A stretch of 64,000 bases of DNA from Liolophura sinensis (taxonomy: Eukaryota > Mollusca > Polyplacophora > Chitonida > Chitonidae), in assembly GCF_032854445.1 (NCBI RefSeq), contig NC_088302.1:6383338-6447337 (forward strand), given 5' to 3'. Below, piece by piece: positions 1-11,900 of the stretch (positions are counted from its first letter, which is position 1; each line of letters starts with the position of its first letter). The position numbers and the translations under genes are program-made. The notes beneath the pieces were generated by a model. The model was not told the DNA's origin, did no database searches, and saw nothing but the letters and a program-made list of their open reading frames with translations.

Positions 1-1735
1 TTGCACGGTTTATCGTTTTGAACCATGATTTATGTTTTCAAGCATACTTTTATGTTTTCAAGTTTACTTTTCTCCCAAAAACTTTCCGTCGGTGTTAACC
101 AGTTTTTCTGTTATTTGCGTTTAACATAAGTACATGCATCTGGCAAGTTACTACCAATGCCGGGTGTTTAAAAGCACTGTAGGCACCTCCAGGACACTAC
201 TGAGACTTCTTTTTCTAAAAATCCGAAGTTATGTTCCCAGATAACCTGATACCCTGAAAGCTATGTGTAATCGACTCTTTATGACACAACTGTATCCATT
301 TACACCAATTTCTGCCATGCTGAACTGTCCAGACATCGATTTTGACTTATATACTATATTAATATCTATCATACACGTTAATTTGTTCTGGTATTTGCGT
401 CTATTTAGCATTAAAAGTGCTTTTCTGTACCGTTCTGCGATATTGCGACAACGTTGTCAGATAACATATTTCATAGGTTGGATCCCAATTATTTGCTCTT
501 GGCGTTATATAGCAGCATTACCCCTCATGGGGTACATTGTACTGCAAATATTATAAATGACCCATAAACAAGGTTACGACCAAAGCACTTGGGTATTCAG
601 TGTCACTATGAGAAGAGGATTGATTGTGTATGATTATAGCGCCGTTTTGAAGCATTAGAATGTTTCCCTGTGGAACTGGTTCCATATGTTTGCGCACAAA
701 AGGCAGTCAGCGCCTAGCTGTACAACTTCGTAATAAATGTTGTCCATTGGCAAATATGTGCCAGTGTGAAAAGGGAACTGATGCGAAAGGCATTTGTCAA
801 CCTTTAGTATACTGCCGTATAGGGAAACAATTATGGGAGGATATTGCTAGATTAAGAATGATTTACGATGTGTGTGATTTTGTGAAGAAATCAACGTTTA
901 TGGAAATAAATAAGATAACAGTCAGTTTTTATAGGTACATGTAGAGGACATCAGAGGCCATGGTGGATGGCAGATAATCTAACACACAAGCCGGTTATTG
1001 TCATGAAGGCCTCGTGAACAGGTAGAGCTGGTGTTAACAAAGTCTCTGTCCAAGACCCGGATTGAACCCATACCCTGACCACTTTGCCGCTGCTAGCTCC
1101 TTCGCAGGAGTCACTTCTAATAGAGTGGAAATAATGCATGACAGTACTTAGGGAATGGCAGAAGATAAAAAGTCTATGTCCTAAAGAAGCGAATTCGGAT
1201 GAGATACATAGAAAATCGTGCGAATGAATCCCCATGAATTTACAAATTTATAATCTTGTTTTTCACTCCGTCCCAAGGAAAGACATATTAAGTATCGACT
1301 TTCGTCTTCAGAGTATTCTAATTAAATAGCTAGGATAATGATCTAATTTGCGGTGTGAAAATTACATAGCGTTTTTTTTTTCAGTCAGGACAAAGGCAAA
1401 AGGGTCACGCCACTAAGACAATAGCCGGAAGATGACGCTATCAACATTGCTAAAATCAGTCCCCCTGAGTTTACTTATTTAAAAATTTTTTTCTTTTATT
1501 TCCTCACAAGAGACCGGCAATCGACCTCCGTTTCACAATAAATGGATTTCAGACTCTCAGTTACTAAATAAATGTGACATGTTGTTCCATCACAGACCAC
1601 TGTGATCACAATGAGCAATGACATCAAACATTAATATTTCTCTATCACATACCCTGTTATTTCTTTTTGCTGTTGTAAATGTCAAAAGTGAAGTTTAGTG
1701 TGCTTAACAGCCGACACTACAAGCTTCAGTGGTAT
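1..1735. other. Intergenic or intronic, no gene seen
   Basis: No open frame here has a recognisable protein; the longest are below 100 codons and look random. On the minus strand around 1030-1110 there is a tRNA B-box-like string (ggttcaatcc) preceded by a weak A-box-like stretch, so a degraded tRNA-derived SINE fragment is possible, but there is no body or tail to confirm it. Confidence 0.5.
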
Positions 1736-2480
1736 GAAATGAATGAATGAATGAATGAATGATTATGGCTTAACGCCACATCGGCAAGTTTCCAGCCATA
1801 TCGTGGCGAAAACTAGTTGAAAACAGGAGCCAATAAGTGGTTTTCGATACGATGTGAACATCAAAATGAAAACAAAAATAGACGAACGTGTTTAAAAACT
1901 GTTAAAAACAACCAAACCTTAGTTAAAACTCGAAAACTACAACATACTTATAACTATTTAGAACATCGCACGTACATATGATGTATAAATAAATCTATAT
2001 AAATGAACTGTATTTTATGACACAGACCAATAGCCTTCAAGTACTGAACGACAGCACTGCCAGCAATGCTCTCAAAGAAATCACGTTTCTTTGACAGCAA
2101 TGCTATTTCCAGGCAAAAAGTGTTGACTGAGTAGAGTCTTTGGCAAACACGGGCAAAGTCTACAGTCAACTAGGATATGCTTGGCGCCGCATTCAGCATC
2201 ACATCCAACACACAACTCCCATCGAGAATACAATTGTGTGTTAAACGAGAATGGCAATACGGGACCTAGTTAAAACAACTTGGTCTCTTCGAAATGTAGC
2301 CTGTGTATAAGATTTATTGCCTATGACAGGGTGAATTTCAATTTATTCGGAGCCTGTAGGTCCCATTCAACCTGTCAAAGGCGACGAACATATTTAAAAA
2401 TATTTGAACGAAAGTAAGTGTATGGGAGTTTGTTTTGGGATATGGGTTTATTAAGGGCAGCCTTTGCCTCCCTGTCTACG
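1736..2480 (-). mobile_element. 3' end of an RNase H-type LINE, 5'-truncated
   Basis: Read on the minus strand, broken frames give the part downstream of the RNase H domain of an I/Nimb-type LINE: a segment like QVVLTRSRIAIL (the usual '..VVLTRLRIGH..' box) near 2270, then a CGAKHILVDC-like Cys-His motif near 2180, then the closing segment VVQYLKAIGLCHKI at about 2010-2050. The 3' end is marked by a (gaat)n tail at 1739-1765 next to a box reading gattatggcttaacgccaca. Frameshifts and stops show it is dead, and nothing upstream of RNase H is present, as expected for 5' truncation during reverse transcription. The same family and orientation recurs at 13140-13690. Family level is fairly sure; exact clade (I or Nimb) is not. 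Confidence 0.7.
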
Positions 2481-3239
2481 ACTGTGGTTCCATGGATAAC
2501 AATATAGCTTGATATCTAACAGAATATAATATCGTTACCTCTTTTAATTAGTTTGCTGTGTAGGGCTAGAATATTGTAGCGGAATTTAAGGAAGTAGGAT
2601 TTAAGAAATAAATTTAACGCAGGGAAGTTTCATATTTTCATTTCTTAATGAATTTTCACGGAAGTTTTGTTAAGATCGTTATCTGAGGCCATACTAATTA
2701 ATTTACAAAGTCAATATTTTGACAATATTGCGTTCATTTATTCTCGTAGAAAGTTTTAAACTTACGTTTATCTGTTTGGACGAGTGATGTTGTTGTTGTT
2801 GTAGTATCGGCGTTCCTACATATTTGGGATAATTATAAGTATTTTTCAGCAATGTAATGATCGTAATGTAGAAGTTACGAAATTCTATGCCATTACCTTA
2901 TCTGGAAAATATTTACCTTCTATTTTCGTTCTTGTTTCACACATGAAACATGACATGCATTGTCCTCAGTTCAACCTCGAAGGCAGAAGTTTGTGTTACC
3001 GCCATTTTTGTACATTTATGGTCATTAGGGTGTCTGTAGAACCCGCACTTACAGGCTTTTAGAAAGCGGACCAGGATTTTCCCACCACAGTTTGAAAAGG
3101 AATTTATCATTTAATACCCTTGTGCGGAAATTGCTTATACTTTTTGAGTAATATGGATAAAAATATGGACTTTTCAGACACTGACATTTACATTTTGGCT
3201 TCGAAACAAAGCCATTATTTGGAGTTCTTGGTTGCGATC
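2481..3239. other. No feature recognised
   Basis: AT-rich sequence without a supported gene. It contains a short ttg repeat near 2788-2803 and nothing else I can name. Confidence 0.5.
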
Positions 3240-3431
3240 GCGATGACATCATCGTGTCATCTGTGTTTACAAACTGTCAAAAATGTCTCTTGTGACCAAT
3301 CAGAGTCTCCTGATTCGGTTCATGGCTCCTCCCACACCATGTGGAAATGTATAAATAGGCGGATTTTTCAGCATCTGCAGATGGCCTTGGAATTTGCCGA
3401 GAGTAGTCACCAAATTGCTGATAAGCATTCG
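3240..3431 (+). promoter_or_regulatory. Promoter-like block with possible first exon
   Basis: Within about 200 bases the order expected of a polymerase II core promoter appears: a CRE-like dyad (gatgacatcatcg, about 3242-3254), a CCAAT box (gaccaatcag, about 3294-3303), a C-rich box (cctcccacacc), and a TATA box (tataaatag, about 3350-3358). An ATG follows about 30 bases later at 3379, opening 17 codons that run into a good splice donor (gtaagt, about 3431). The spacing TATA to ATG would leave only a very short 5' UTR. It could be the start of a host gene, or the promoter of a mobile element whose body is the repeat region that follows; no coding similarity decides this. Confidence 0.4.
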
Positions 3432-3479
3432 CAGTAAGTAGTTATTTTATTAAGAGTGGGAAAATTCTTGTACCGTGAA

Positions 3480-3958
3480 TTGGGAAATAGTCCCAGTATC
3501 AGGAAAAGTGATTTGTGATTCAGTTTGAGAATTCAGAGACAGTTGACACTTGGTGGGAATCAGTCCCAGGAAGCCGGGAATACAGTGTCAAAAATCTGGG
3601 AATTTTCCCAGTCCCAAAATTATGGGACTCATCAGTCTCACGATACCTGTGAATCCAGCTCCAGGCTCAAACAAGTGGAACTTGTCTGAGATATCAAAAG
3701 TTGACCACAGAGACTATATACCAGAGTAAATCAACTGAACTTTGGTACCATAATTTGAAGCAGGAGTCTCATGAGACTTTTCCCAGTCCCAAAATTCTGG
3801 GACCCTCCAGTCTCACGCAACCTGGGAATCCAGCTCCAGTGCCATGCAAGTAGAAATTATCTGAGATATCAAAAGTGGACCACAGTGGACTATATACCAG
3901 AATAAATCAACTGAACTTTGGCATCATAATTTGAGACAAGAGTCTTGTGAGACTTTGT
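3480..3958. repeat. Palindrome-rich tandem repeat, 175-bp unit
   Basis: Two adjacent copies of a unit about 175 bases long start at 3607 and 3782 with the shared opening cccagtcccaaaat. The copies differ by scattered substitutions. The block and its left shoulder are crowded with dyads built on TGGGA...TCCCA, including a perfect 16-base palindrome at 3596-3611 (ctgggaattttcccag), and each unit closes with agtctcatgagact or a one-base variant (3765-3778; about 3942-3955). No coding sense is apparent. Confidence 0.8.
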
Positions 3959-3960
3959 CT

Positions 3961-4072
3961 CATATGACACTCATCTGGGACTCTGTCCCATATGACACTT
4001 AACTGAGACTCTTTCCCATATGACACTTAACTGCGATTCTGAACCATATGACACTCAACTGTTTGGTACTTG
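3961..4072. repeat. 28-bp tandem repeat, four copies
   Basis: Four head-to-tail units of 28 bases, each beginning catatgacac, directly follow the 175-bp repeats. The later copies are progressively less alike. The CATATG core is an E-box-like palindrome, but no function is implied. Confidence 0.85.
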
Positions 4073-4339
4073 TGTCAACTGCTGGTTCCTCCCTCGTCAT
4101 AATAAATATTCATCATCTGATTCACTGAAAATCTGTTGTTGGAGAACTTTCATTTCGTATAGGAATCTAAAACCTCATGCGTAAGTCACACTGGATAATA
4201 GCCCGACTTCAGGGAATGTTATGAAATCGGATCCAAATAGTAGCGGCGTCTCCGAGTTCAGGGGAAAGAATCCTGATTGGTTTGTCCATTTAACAAACTT
4301 CGCTAGGCACGTTAAATATCAAACAGGATTAAAGTGATT

Positions 4340-4836
4340 GAATGGTGTCGCACTCATAGGTACCTGCATGCTTGAGAAGACATCATAAGAAACAAAAGCA
4401 CATAAGACAAATACCAACAACATCTGAACCGCTACAATATCAAGAATTATTGGAATTTCACATTTATTATTCTGTCTCACAAAAAGGCAGGAGGGCGAGT
4501 CACTGCCCTCTGGGCGCACCCTGAAGAAACATGCGACAAGGCCAAAAGAATAGCTCTGGCCTCGGCAGAAAAGATCGAGGAAGAGGGTGTAAGACAAAGA
4601 GAAGAGACCTGGTGGTTTAAGTCTGATGCAGCTCTGTTCCCATCCTTAAACCCGTCAGTCAATATAAATTCATAATCCATAGATGTAGCGTTAATTTCAG
4701 CAAAGTTTTTAAGAGGACTTGTATCTGTTTTCTCAGACTTACGTAGATCAAGTATCAATTTAGGTTGTGGAAGAAGCCAGGGAGGAGACTCCGCAAATGA
4801 CACCGGAGTCCTCTGACTTGATGTCAGCTCAGACAA
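4340..4836 (-). pseudogene. RNase H domain of the 4.2-8.9 kb LINE
   Basis: The longest open piece starts at 4836 and reads through EFILTDGFKDGNRAASD, where the first catalytic Asp of RNase H sits in the usual 'FTDGSK' box (here TDGF), to IFSAEARAILLALSHVSS, which supplies the Glu of the AEA box. A frameshift near 4500 then moves the match to another frame (SDSPSCL..., the third acidic residue, then PIILDIV). This order, D...E...D, is that of LINE-encoded RNase H. Two frames are needed, so it cannot be expressed intact. Confidence 0.75.
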
Positions 4837-4983
4837 TATGGTTGCGTGTACGAAGACCGAAAAAAGGAATCTAGTTAGAACATTTATATTTGTTACCTCT
4901 GTTGGATTGAAAACACGGTCGTAGTCAGGTTATGTTGGATGAGGTTTTAGCTTTGTAGCGTGTTTAAGGCTGAGTTTAGTATG

Positions 4984-6190
4984 TCAGTTATGTAAAGAAG
5001 GATTATTATCCTCCACGTATGAACTCTCGACTTGCGAGGTTCTAAAAGCACCAAGGCAAAGCCTCAGACCTTGATGATGAACAAGATTCAACAGTTTTAG
5101 GTACGATTCCCTTGCGGAATCATACATGACGGGCCCATTGTCCAATTTAGATCTCACCAGAGAACGATATAGATTTAATAAAATAGACCGGTCAGAATCC
5201 CAATCGGTGTTAGACACGACCATAACAATATCGAGAGCCTTTGTGCATTTAACTTTAAGCATTTAATACGAGGTATAAACGATAGTTTATTATCAAATAT
5301 TATATTCAAAAATTGATTTTCTCCAACAATTTTAATCTGTTTACCCTATAATTTAAGTTCAGGGTCAAGATGAAATTTCCCTCTGTTACAAAAATGCATG
5401 TCGACGGTTTTAGACGCGGAAAATGTAAAGCCGTTATTACATGCCCATTTCTCGATCTAAGCAATTGATGTTCGATATTATTAATATTTTTTAGCTCGGT
5501 AGAGTACAAGGAAATCAACATATTAAAAAACCTCTCTGCCCGATGTTAAGGTTTTTTGCAAAGCTATTTATTTTTATACTAAACAGAGCTGGTGATAAAA
5601 TACTGCCCTGGGGTACACCAATATCCTGCTCATATGAGTCAAAAGAGTGGACCCCACCCGTACCTTAAACGGACTATCAGATAAAAATTTCAATCTAAAT
5701 ATCAATAATCGACTTTTAAGACACATATCACAAAGGTATTTTAAAATTCGATAGTTCCATGTGGTGTCCTACGCTTTTTCAAGATCGAAAAATATCTACA
5801 CCACATGTTCATTACTAATAAAACCATCCGGTATACAAGTTTCAAATCGAACAGATTGATCCATTGTAGATCGACTTAACGACAAGCACATCATATATCA
5901 GATATTAGATCCTTTGTTTCAAGAAACCAGACAAGTCTATCATCCGTTCAATAGTCTTACAGACGCAGCTTGTCTGAGCTATGGGACGGTAATTAGACGG
6001 ATCAGTATGATCTGTACCCGGTTTTGGAGCTGGGATAATACACGCCTCCCTCCATGACGGTGGGAAATCACCTGTAATCCAAATATTATTAAACATGCCC
6101 AAGAGAGTCTCAAGGGGCTCAGGTGGTAAATGGTTCAGAATGCTTTACGTTTTAGAAGCAAAGAAGAATCTAACTGGATCCTCTTGGGTT
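4984..6190 (-). pseudogene. Reverse transcriptase of the 4.2-8.9 kb LINE
   Basis: At 5960-6102 the frame reads WITGDFPPSWREACIIPAPK, followed by a PSNYRPIAQTS box, the hallmark start of the palm domain in I- and Jockey-type reverse transcriptases. The C-terminal thumb region is seen at 4984-5262 (LYRSLVRSKLDNGPVMYDSA, compare the usual 'LYRSLVRSKLDYG..VY.SA'). Between them only scattered matches survive. The continuous open pieces are under 100 codons. Confidence 0.75.
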
Positions 6191-6637
6191 TTAGGGTTTT
6201 CGAACTGTATCTAATACCGCTTAACCTGCGGCTAGGAGCCGTAAATGTAGCCATGCTCATTACATCTGCATGATGCCTTTATGAACAGTTGCAATCAAAG
6301 CGCGACTGAGATACTTGTTTAATTGTTATTTGACCTGGAACTTTCAACTTTGTTGTGGAATTCATGCCTGGAATATCCATTGCCTGCCCGGCATCATTGA
6401 AAACTGATGACCGCTTCTCTCTTGTGTGTTACCGGCTTTATTTTCCATTCTGTATAATTTCTTACATACCTTTGTCTTTGGGAGCTAGTGTTAAACGTTG
6501 TTTTGGAAATGGATCTTGCGATTATCCACTTGGAACGCACTTTACGGACTACGAATGGTATATGAATGTCGGACATGACGCTTATATTTAATATGATGTA
6601 ATTCTGAATTATAATTCTCAGAAGATTTTTTAGAAAT

Positions 6638-6986
6638 CAACCAGCCACGATAGCACAGTTGGTAGAGCGTCGGGAACGGGAGATCCAGGGTCAACCCTGA
6701 GTCTAGTCACACCTAAGACTTCCTCGCTTGGCGTTCAGCATTAAGTGGGATAGTGCACTAGTTGACCGTAATAAACGGTAATAAAAGTGTAATGACTTGG
6801 GCGGGGCGGCTTAATTGCCTTCGGTAAGGCGTCTCAGTGAAGCAGCACTAGATAAAAGAGCGGTGGAATTCCGCCCTGCAACAAGGAGGCACATTACGTG
6901 CGCTCTAAGGATTCCTTCGTCGTCGTATGACTGAAAAATTGTTAGGTATGACGTTAAACCCAAAGCACTAACTCACTCACTCAGTC
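6638..6986 (+). mobile_element. tRNA-derived SINE inserted in the LINE
   Basis: The head carries an exact polymerase III A box (tagcacagttgg, 6651-6662) and a B-box-like string (gggtcaaccct, 6688-6698). The body continues through cgcttggcgttcagcatt and gtatgacgttaaacccaaag to an actc-repeat tail at about 6970-6982. The 8-base direct repeat ttagaaat flanks it at 6630-6637 and 6987-6994. On the minus strand the LINE reads LAETISK just right of the insert and SENYNSE just left, joining naturally if the SINE is ignored. This is therefore a target-primed insertion that is younger than the LINE. Related decayed pieces occur at 15365-15510 and perhaps 29440-29600. Confidence 0.88.
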
Positions 6987-7059
6987 TTAGAAATTGTCTC
7001 AGCTAATTTATTATCTACATCGAATGGAAAAGTTAATACATTACCTCCGTCTTTCTAAC

Positions 7060-7390
7060 GCTGGACGTTTACTTCATTGTTTTTGCCTTTAAGTTTCTGA
7101 ACCATGTTCCAGACCCTACGCCTAAGTGTTTTTGACGTAATGCCTGAAAGAGAGATCCGCGTCTCTTGTTCTTGATTAATCGACGGGCCTTAGCTCGAAA
7201 AATACGGGCCTGGTTTTAAATTATTATCACTAGTATATATATTAAAACGTCCATCGGCCTTTCTGCGGTCCTTAATGGCTTTACGACAGTCATTGTCGTA
7301 CCAGGCTTTACTTTTGGACTTTGGAATTGTCGAGGTCTCGGGGAAAATTCTATCAGCAGTTCGCAAAACAAACTCATTCAATTTTAATAT
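7060..7390 (-). pseudogene. Endonuclease-RT linker of the LINE
   Basis: Minus-strand frames give SKAWYDNDCRKAIKDRRKA (7380-7260), the 'PWW.ddC..A...R..A' box that separates endonuclease and reverse transcriptase in I-type LINEs, and then KARRLIKNKRRGSLFQALRQ and a VWxMV-like remnant (7190-7070). The box is typical enough to anchor the orientation and the interruption by the SINE. Confidence 0.65.
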
Positions 7391-7399
7391 AGCTAGCTA

Positions 7400-8040
7400 C
7401 ACGTTCTAAGTAATTAGAAGTGATATGCTCTAGGATAATAAGAAAATTGTCACTACCACAAAGATCACCATGCACTTTCCTAGAAAAATCAGCGAAAAGT
7501 GATAGATCAGTTTTAGTGAGATCGATAGCAGAATAAGTGCCATTACCCGGATGTAAATGGGTATTAGAGCCATCACTGAAATAACACCTTTCCTCCTCAG
7601 ATAAAAAGACTCCACACTTTCTTGTACTAATTGTTTATATTTTTAATACCCCATAAGGTGTTATAGAAACAACGTAATTGTTCTTTTAAATTATACAACT
7701 GAGAAGCTGACAAGAATTGTTCGGAGGAATATACACCGAACACAATGTGGTAGTTTCAGCCAGTGATACACGAATAGCCACAGCCTAAAGCTTTGAGTCC
7801 ATAGCAACAGGGCTGTGAATAATATTGTTATCTATGAAGATAGCGGAGCCGCCTATAGCTCGCTCTACAGTAGAATAGGTACTATAAAGTGAATAATTTC
7901 CATCTTTGTGAGGTGTCTTGAGGTGAGTGTCCCTCTAGACAAAGGGCAATAGGATTTGATCATTAGACTAGCTGTGTTATTTCAATAAAATTTATCTGAA
8001 GACCTGGAATCCTCGACATTTCCATTGTATTCATTTGTCA
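7400..8040 (-). pseudogene. AP-type endonuclease of the LINE
   Basis: Starting about 8035 the minus strand reads IQWKCRGF, the first conserved box of LINE apurinic-type endonucleases ('QWNCRGL'), then ALCLEGHSPQDT (usual 'LCLQETHL', with the catalytic Glu region altered) near 7945, and a degraded core about 7720-7880 reading VFGVYSSEQ ('SVYIPPN'). Several frame changes are needed, so the enzyme is dead. Confidence 0.65.
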
Positions 8041-8599
8041 TCTACAGACATTATGGAGGGAGGAGAGCAGAGGATTTTTCTTTATGTTTGCACCCGGGAC
8101 GACCCTTCCTCGGAAATCGACCGGAAGATCTCCCAGGTGCGGGCGAAGTATCCATGACGTCCGCATGCGATGTCAAAGGACCAACGTCGTCTAACGATCC
8201 AAACTTATTAAAAGTTTAGGCAAGGTCCTTAGTTGCCTTAGAGGGACTCTTTGTGGGACCGTTTGGTTTGTTAGCTTTATTTATATTTTGAGGTTTACTT
8301 TCGAACTTATTTTCTGCGTTATTATTGTTTTTAGTAATTACGTTGATGATTTTCAGTTTCTGTATTATTGCCTTTATCTGTGGACTTGATGTGGTCTGAG
8401 CTGAGCAAGAAGTTAGCGCAGGTTGAACAGAAGGTTACGCAAAATAGGAATAGCCTTGTCGTTTCCAATGGGCCAAGACAAATACAGTTAGAGCAACAGC
8501 AGACATTTCTCGCTTGACCACACTGGCAAACGAAGTCTGACGTGAAGTATTACAGGGAAAGGGCAGTTTGTGGGATCCCTGATAAGATATATTGTTTTT

Positions 8600-8865
8600 A
8601 GTTTTTAAATTCATAGCTTTTCCTCACGAAAAAGCCAGACTTTAAATGTAAGACTTAACTGTGATACTGCTGTCAAAACCATCACAACCTTCACTGCCAC
8701 ATCGGAAACGAACCAGTTTATTTTTACACTATCCCTTGCCGTGACCACCGTTAAACACCATGACGGGTTAAGTATATGTAAACTCACATTAGCCCTATAC
8801 GGGCCAATGTAGATATACGAAGGAAGAAATGTATTGAAGGTCAAAATATATGTATTTCATTTAAG
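8600..8865 (-). pseudogene. ORF1 zinc-knuckle remnant of the LINE
   Basis: A minus-strand frame gives YRANVSLHILNPSWC, then in the neighbouring frame GHGKG-stop-CKNKLVRFRCGSEG. This is the C-x2-C-x4-H-x4-C zinc-knuckle pair of the Gag-like ORF1 ('PNP.RCFKCQ.FGHG...C.N...C..CG..GH'), with some cysteines lost and one stop. It places the LINE 5' end at or to the right of 8870. Confidence 0.65.
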
Positions 8866-8911
8866 GATGTTACCAGATTTTGTAGTGAAGCGTTTTACGG
8901 TGGTAACATCC
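8865..8911. repeat. Short perfect inverted repeat
   Basis: ggatgttacca at 8865-8875 is matched by its exact reverse complement at 8901-8911, with a 25-base spacer. It lies at the outer edge of the LINE. It could be chance, a LINE 5' UTR structure or the footprint of a small element. Confidence 0.6.
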
Positions 8912-11900
8912 TGTGATTTCGATTCAATTCAAATGTGAGGGGATGTAAAAAAAGGTATGTCCGAAATTTTATTAAATGTTAGTAAATTTACTGACTGTTG
9001 TTTCCGGACGCCCAGCAGGAAAACACACCAAAGACTCCATTAGACTCCACTCAATTCTCCACCACACCTCCTCCATCTCCCACCCAATGAATAAGGTCAC
9101 ACCCATCATACACATATTAATCGATTGACCTATGATCCCCCGCCTCACATTTAGTCCCACAAACGAAATTTGAGAAATAACATTTGTTCTTTAAAGAGTA
9201 AAGCCGATTGATCGGGCCGTGCCTATCCGACTTTCCGTTTCTTTCCAAGTAAGTGTGAACAGTTCCTCAACCACCAGGATGCCGTCTAAATTTGAGCTTT
9301 TAACGATAAAATTGTATCAATGAATGAAAGTAGACTGAATCTAAACAGAAAAGCAGCTTGGTCTGCACAATTAATGAGGTATGGCAAAGTTCTCGATGGC
9401 CAGTTCGCAGCTGCACTCATACTTTAACAAATTTTGGACATCACGTCTTGTCAGTTTAATCATAACATTCACACAGTGACTATTATCAAAAGTAATTGTA
9501 TACAAGAGCGAAGTTCTGTCGAACACTTCTTTAAAAAGCATAGATTTCTTGGGATTCCGGTACCTAATCCTGCTTTTTGGCGCAAGTATCGATTATGTCC
9601 AAGGAGATTGGCAAAAACTACAAAAAATGGCAAAAACTACAAAAAATGGCAAAATGATCGCCATAAAGTCGTCTAGTTGATTTATAATGATTCCGGGCCG
9701 CTGCAAGACAGGTGCACAAACATAATTAAACATGTTAATATAATTGATTCCCCAAAGATGGAGCTATTACCAAATGTCACAAATCGGAGAGAAGAACAAT
9801 TCATCAAAGTCGACAAAAAAAGAAAGAAATCAGAGTTCATGGTTTTAAGATCAAATTCCTTAAACGGACAGAATCATTATAGACGGAAATCTATGATTTA
9901 TCGCGACATGCGGAGTGCAGATTGAAACTGCATCTTCCTGAAGATACATTTAATAAAACTTGCGTTCATTACATCAGCATAATGATTGCAAAACAAATTT
10001 CAAATACGGATATGCCCTTTTTGTCACATAGCCATCATGTAGGTTAAGCAAAGTTTAGCATTCTTTAAAAAATGTTTCTTTACACGCATCACTAATCCTC
10101 AAAGTCTATAACACGTGGTAAAATTCGTATTGAGGTTCATCGCCTTATCTTGAGGATCCAGTAATTTCAAGAACATTTCCAGATGGTAACCTTTTATGAC
10201 CATTTCATTGTGCCATTTTCTGAGCAAAGACAAAACTCAAGCCAGGTACGAACCTTCAGGGGGTGGGGGTCCGAGGAGTAAGTTTTAAATGTGCGACATA
10301 TTAATGGTTAGATACTATAGGCCAACGGATTTTTTTTTTCACAAATGACGTGAAGTCAGAATGTATTCAAAATTATGTGATGACGTTTAATAAGGCTCTT
10401 TAACGAAGCCTTTAACATAGTGAAAGAATTTCACCGAATACCTACATCTGCATGTGGCTGCCATATAAAAGTTGTGGCCCTAACTCCTAAACCCGGCGCA
10501 CAGACTTTAAATGTTTTCAATTCTTTTATACCGTACGTCTCGGGGCACCACTTAACTTTGTATGTCGTGGACCTTCCAGGGCCTACGATGTCCTTTAACC
10601 TGATGTATTCGGATAGACTATTAAGCTACTACTCACAAACATTTGGTTCCCAACTAATAATCTTTTTATGGCTTTGTACTATTTAAATGGATATAGAATC
10701 TACGCCGATTGGCTGACAGTTGAGGTACAGTTCCCTGGGTTTAATCTTGCAGCCTTGATCACGGTTAAATAAATGTACCATAACTAAAATTCAGCTCAGA
10801 CAAGGCAGAGCCTGGGCAGGGGGCAGATTGTCAGTGACTTGCCTTAGTCTGTGGTTTTCCCTTGGCATCAGGCACCCGCAATATGCAAGTAACCTCCGTT
10901 ATTCAACTGGACTGTTTCGCATCCAGTCCGTTTATTTCATGTTTTCTACACACTATTGGCATAGAACTAGGGGTGCGATTGCATGAAAATATAGTAGGTT
11001 TCAACTTAAAATACGTTGGCAGAGGCACTGTTGTCCCGAACAATTCCTTCACAGAGCACAATAACGCCTAATATGTCCACAGGGAAGGTCTTGGAGCGCA
11101 AAAAAACTTTATCGCACACAGAGCAAATTAATTTCTTCCAAACGGCTGAGAAGGCATCTCCGGCCATCTGAGATTGGGTGTGCAGATTGTGTGAATTGTG
11201 TTTCGTGGCATTGCATGCCAACGTCTTCCCCCAACACGTGGTTATTTCTGTCTTGTATTAAAGAAATGGACTTCTCACCCTTACATGTAGGTAAAAGCAA
11301 CCGGAACATAGTTTTTACCTTAGGCTATCTTAGATTACGACAAATAACATTCAGTTAAACGTCGTGCTTAAGCTGTGAAGATTGTGACGATCCAAAGTAG
11401 CCTTAAGCAAGACACTGCTTAGGCCTATAGACTAAGTTGATAAAAGCTGCAATGACAGTTCATGGACAAGGAGTTTCTAGATTCCACAGCTTGCTTTCTT
11501 AGTAGGGCTGTGGTGACAGTAAGTGGCTGACAAAGCACTGAACCGAAAAGTTTATGGCTTCTATTTTCCAAAATTGTCATAAATTCGCCATACCATATAA
11601 GTTGGTGACTTTTTCAATTTTTACATTATAGATTCCTAAATTAATCGCGTTAATTAACTTAGCAATTTTTAACGTTTTTATCAGGTTCAAACCCACACTC
11701 AGTAAATATCTATTGACAGGATGCCGGTCAGTTGTATTAACGCACAAAATCCGAGTGCACAGGTAAACCGTTGACCTAGTAATTTAAAAACGATCTTTTT
11801 GTTCTAAATTGTGACTAAAGAATGATGTTCAAGGAAATATCAATTCACATTAACATAAGTGTCAGCTACCGGGTAGGGTTTGTCTGAACTACCTCTTTGA

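Larger units (their letters stand above)
4180..8870 (-). mobile_element. Near full-length RNase H LINE relic, split by a SINE
   Basis: Read right to left, the order is ORF1 zinc knuckle (8600-8860), ORF1 tail (8050-8560), endonuclease (about 7400-8040), linker and reverse transcriptase (about 5300-7390), RNase H (4340-4836) and a decayed 3' segment down to about 4180. This is the order of the I superfamily of non-LTR retrotransposons (I, Nimb and relatives). Many frameshifts and stops make it non-functional. A SINE at 6638-6986 interrupts the linker between endonuclease and reverse transcriptase. The stretch 6200-6560 matches poorly and may hold a further insertion or rearrangement. Confidence 0.8.
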
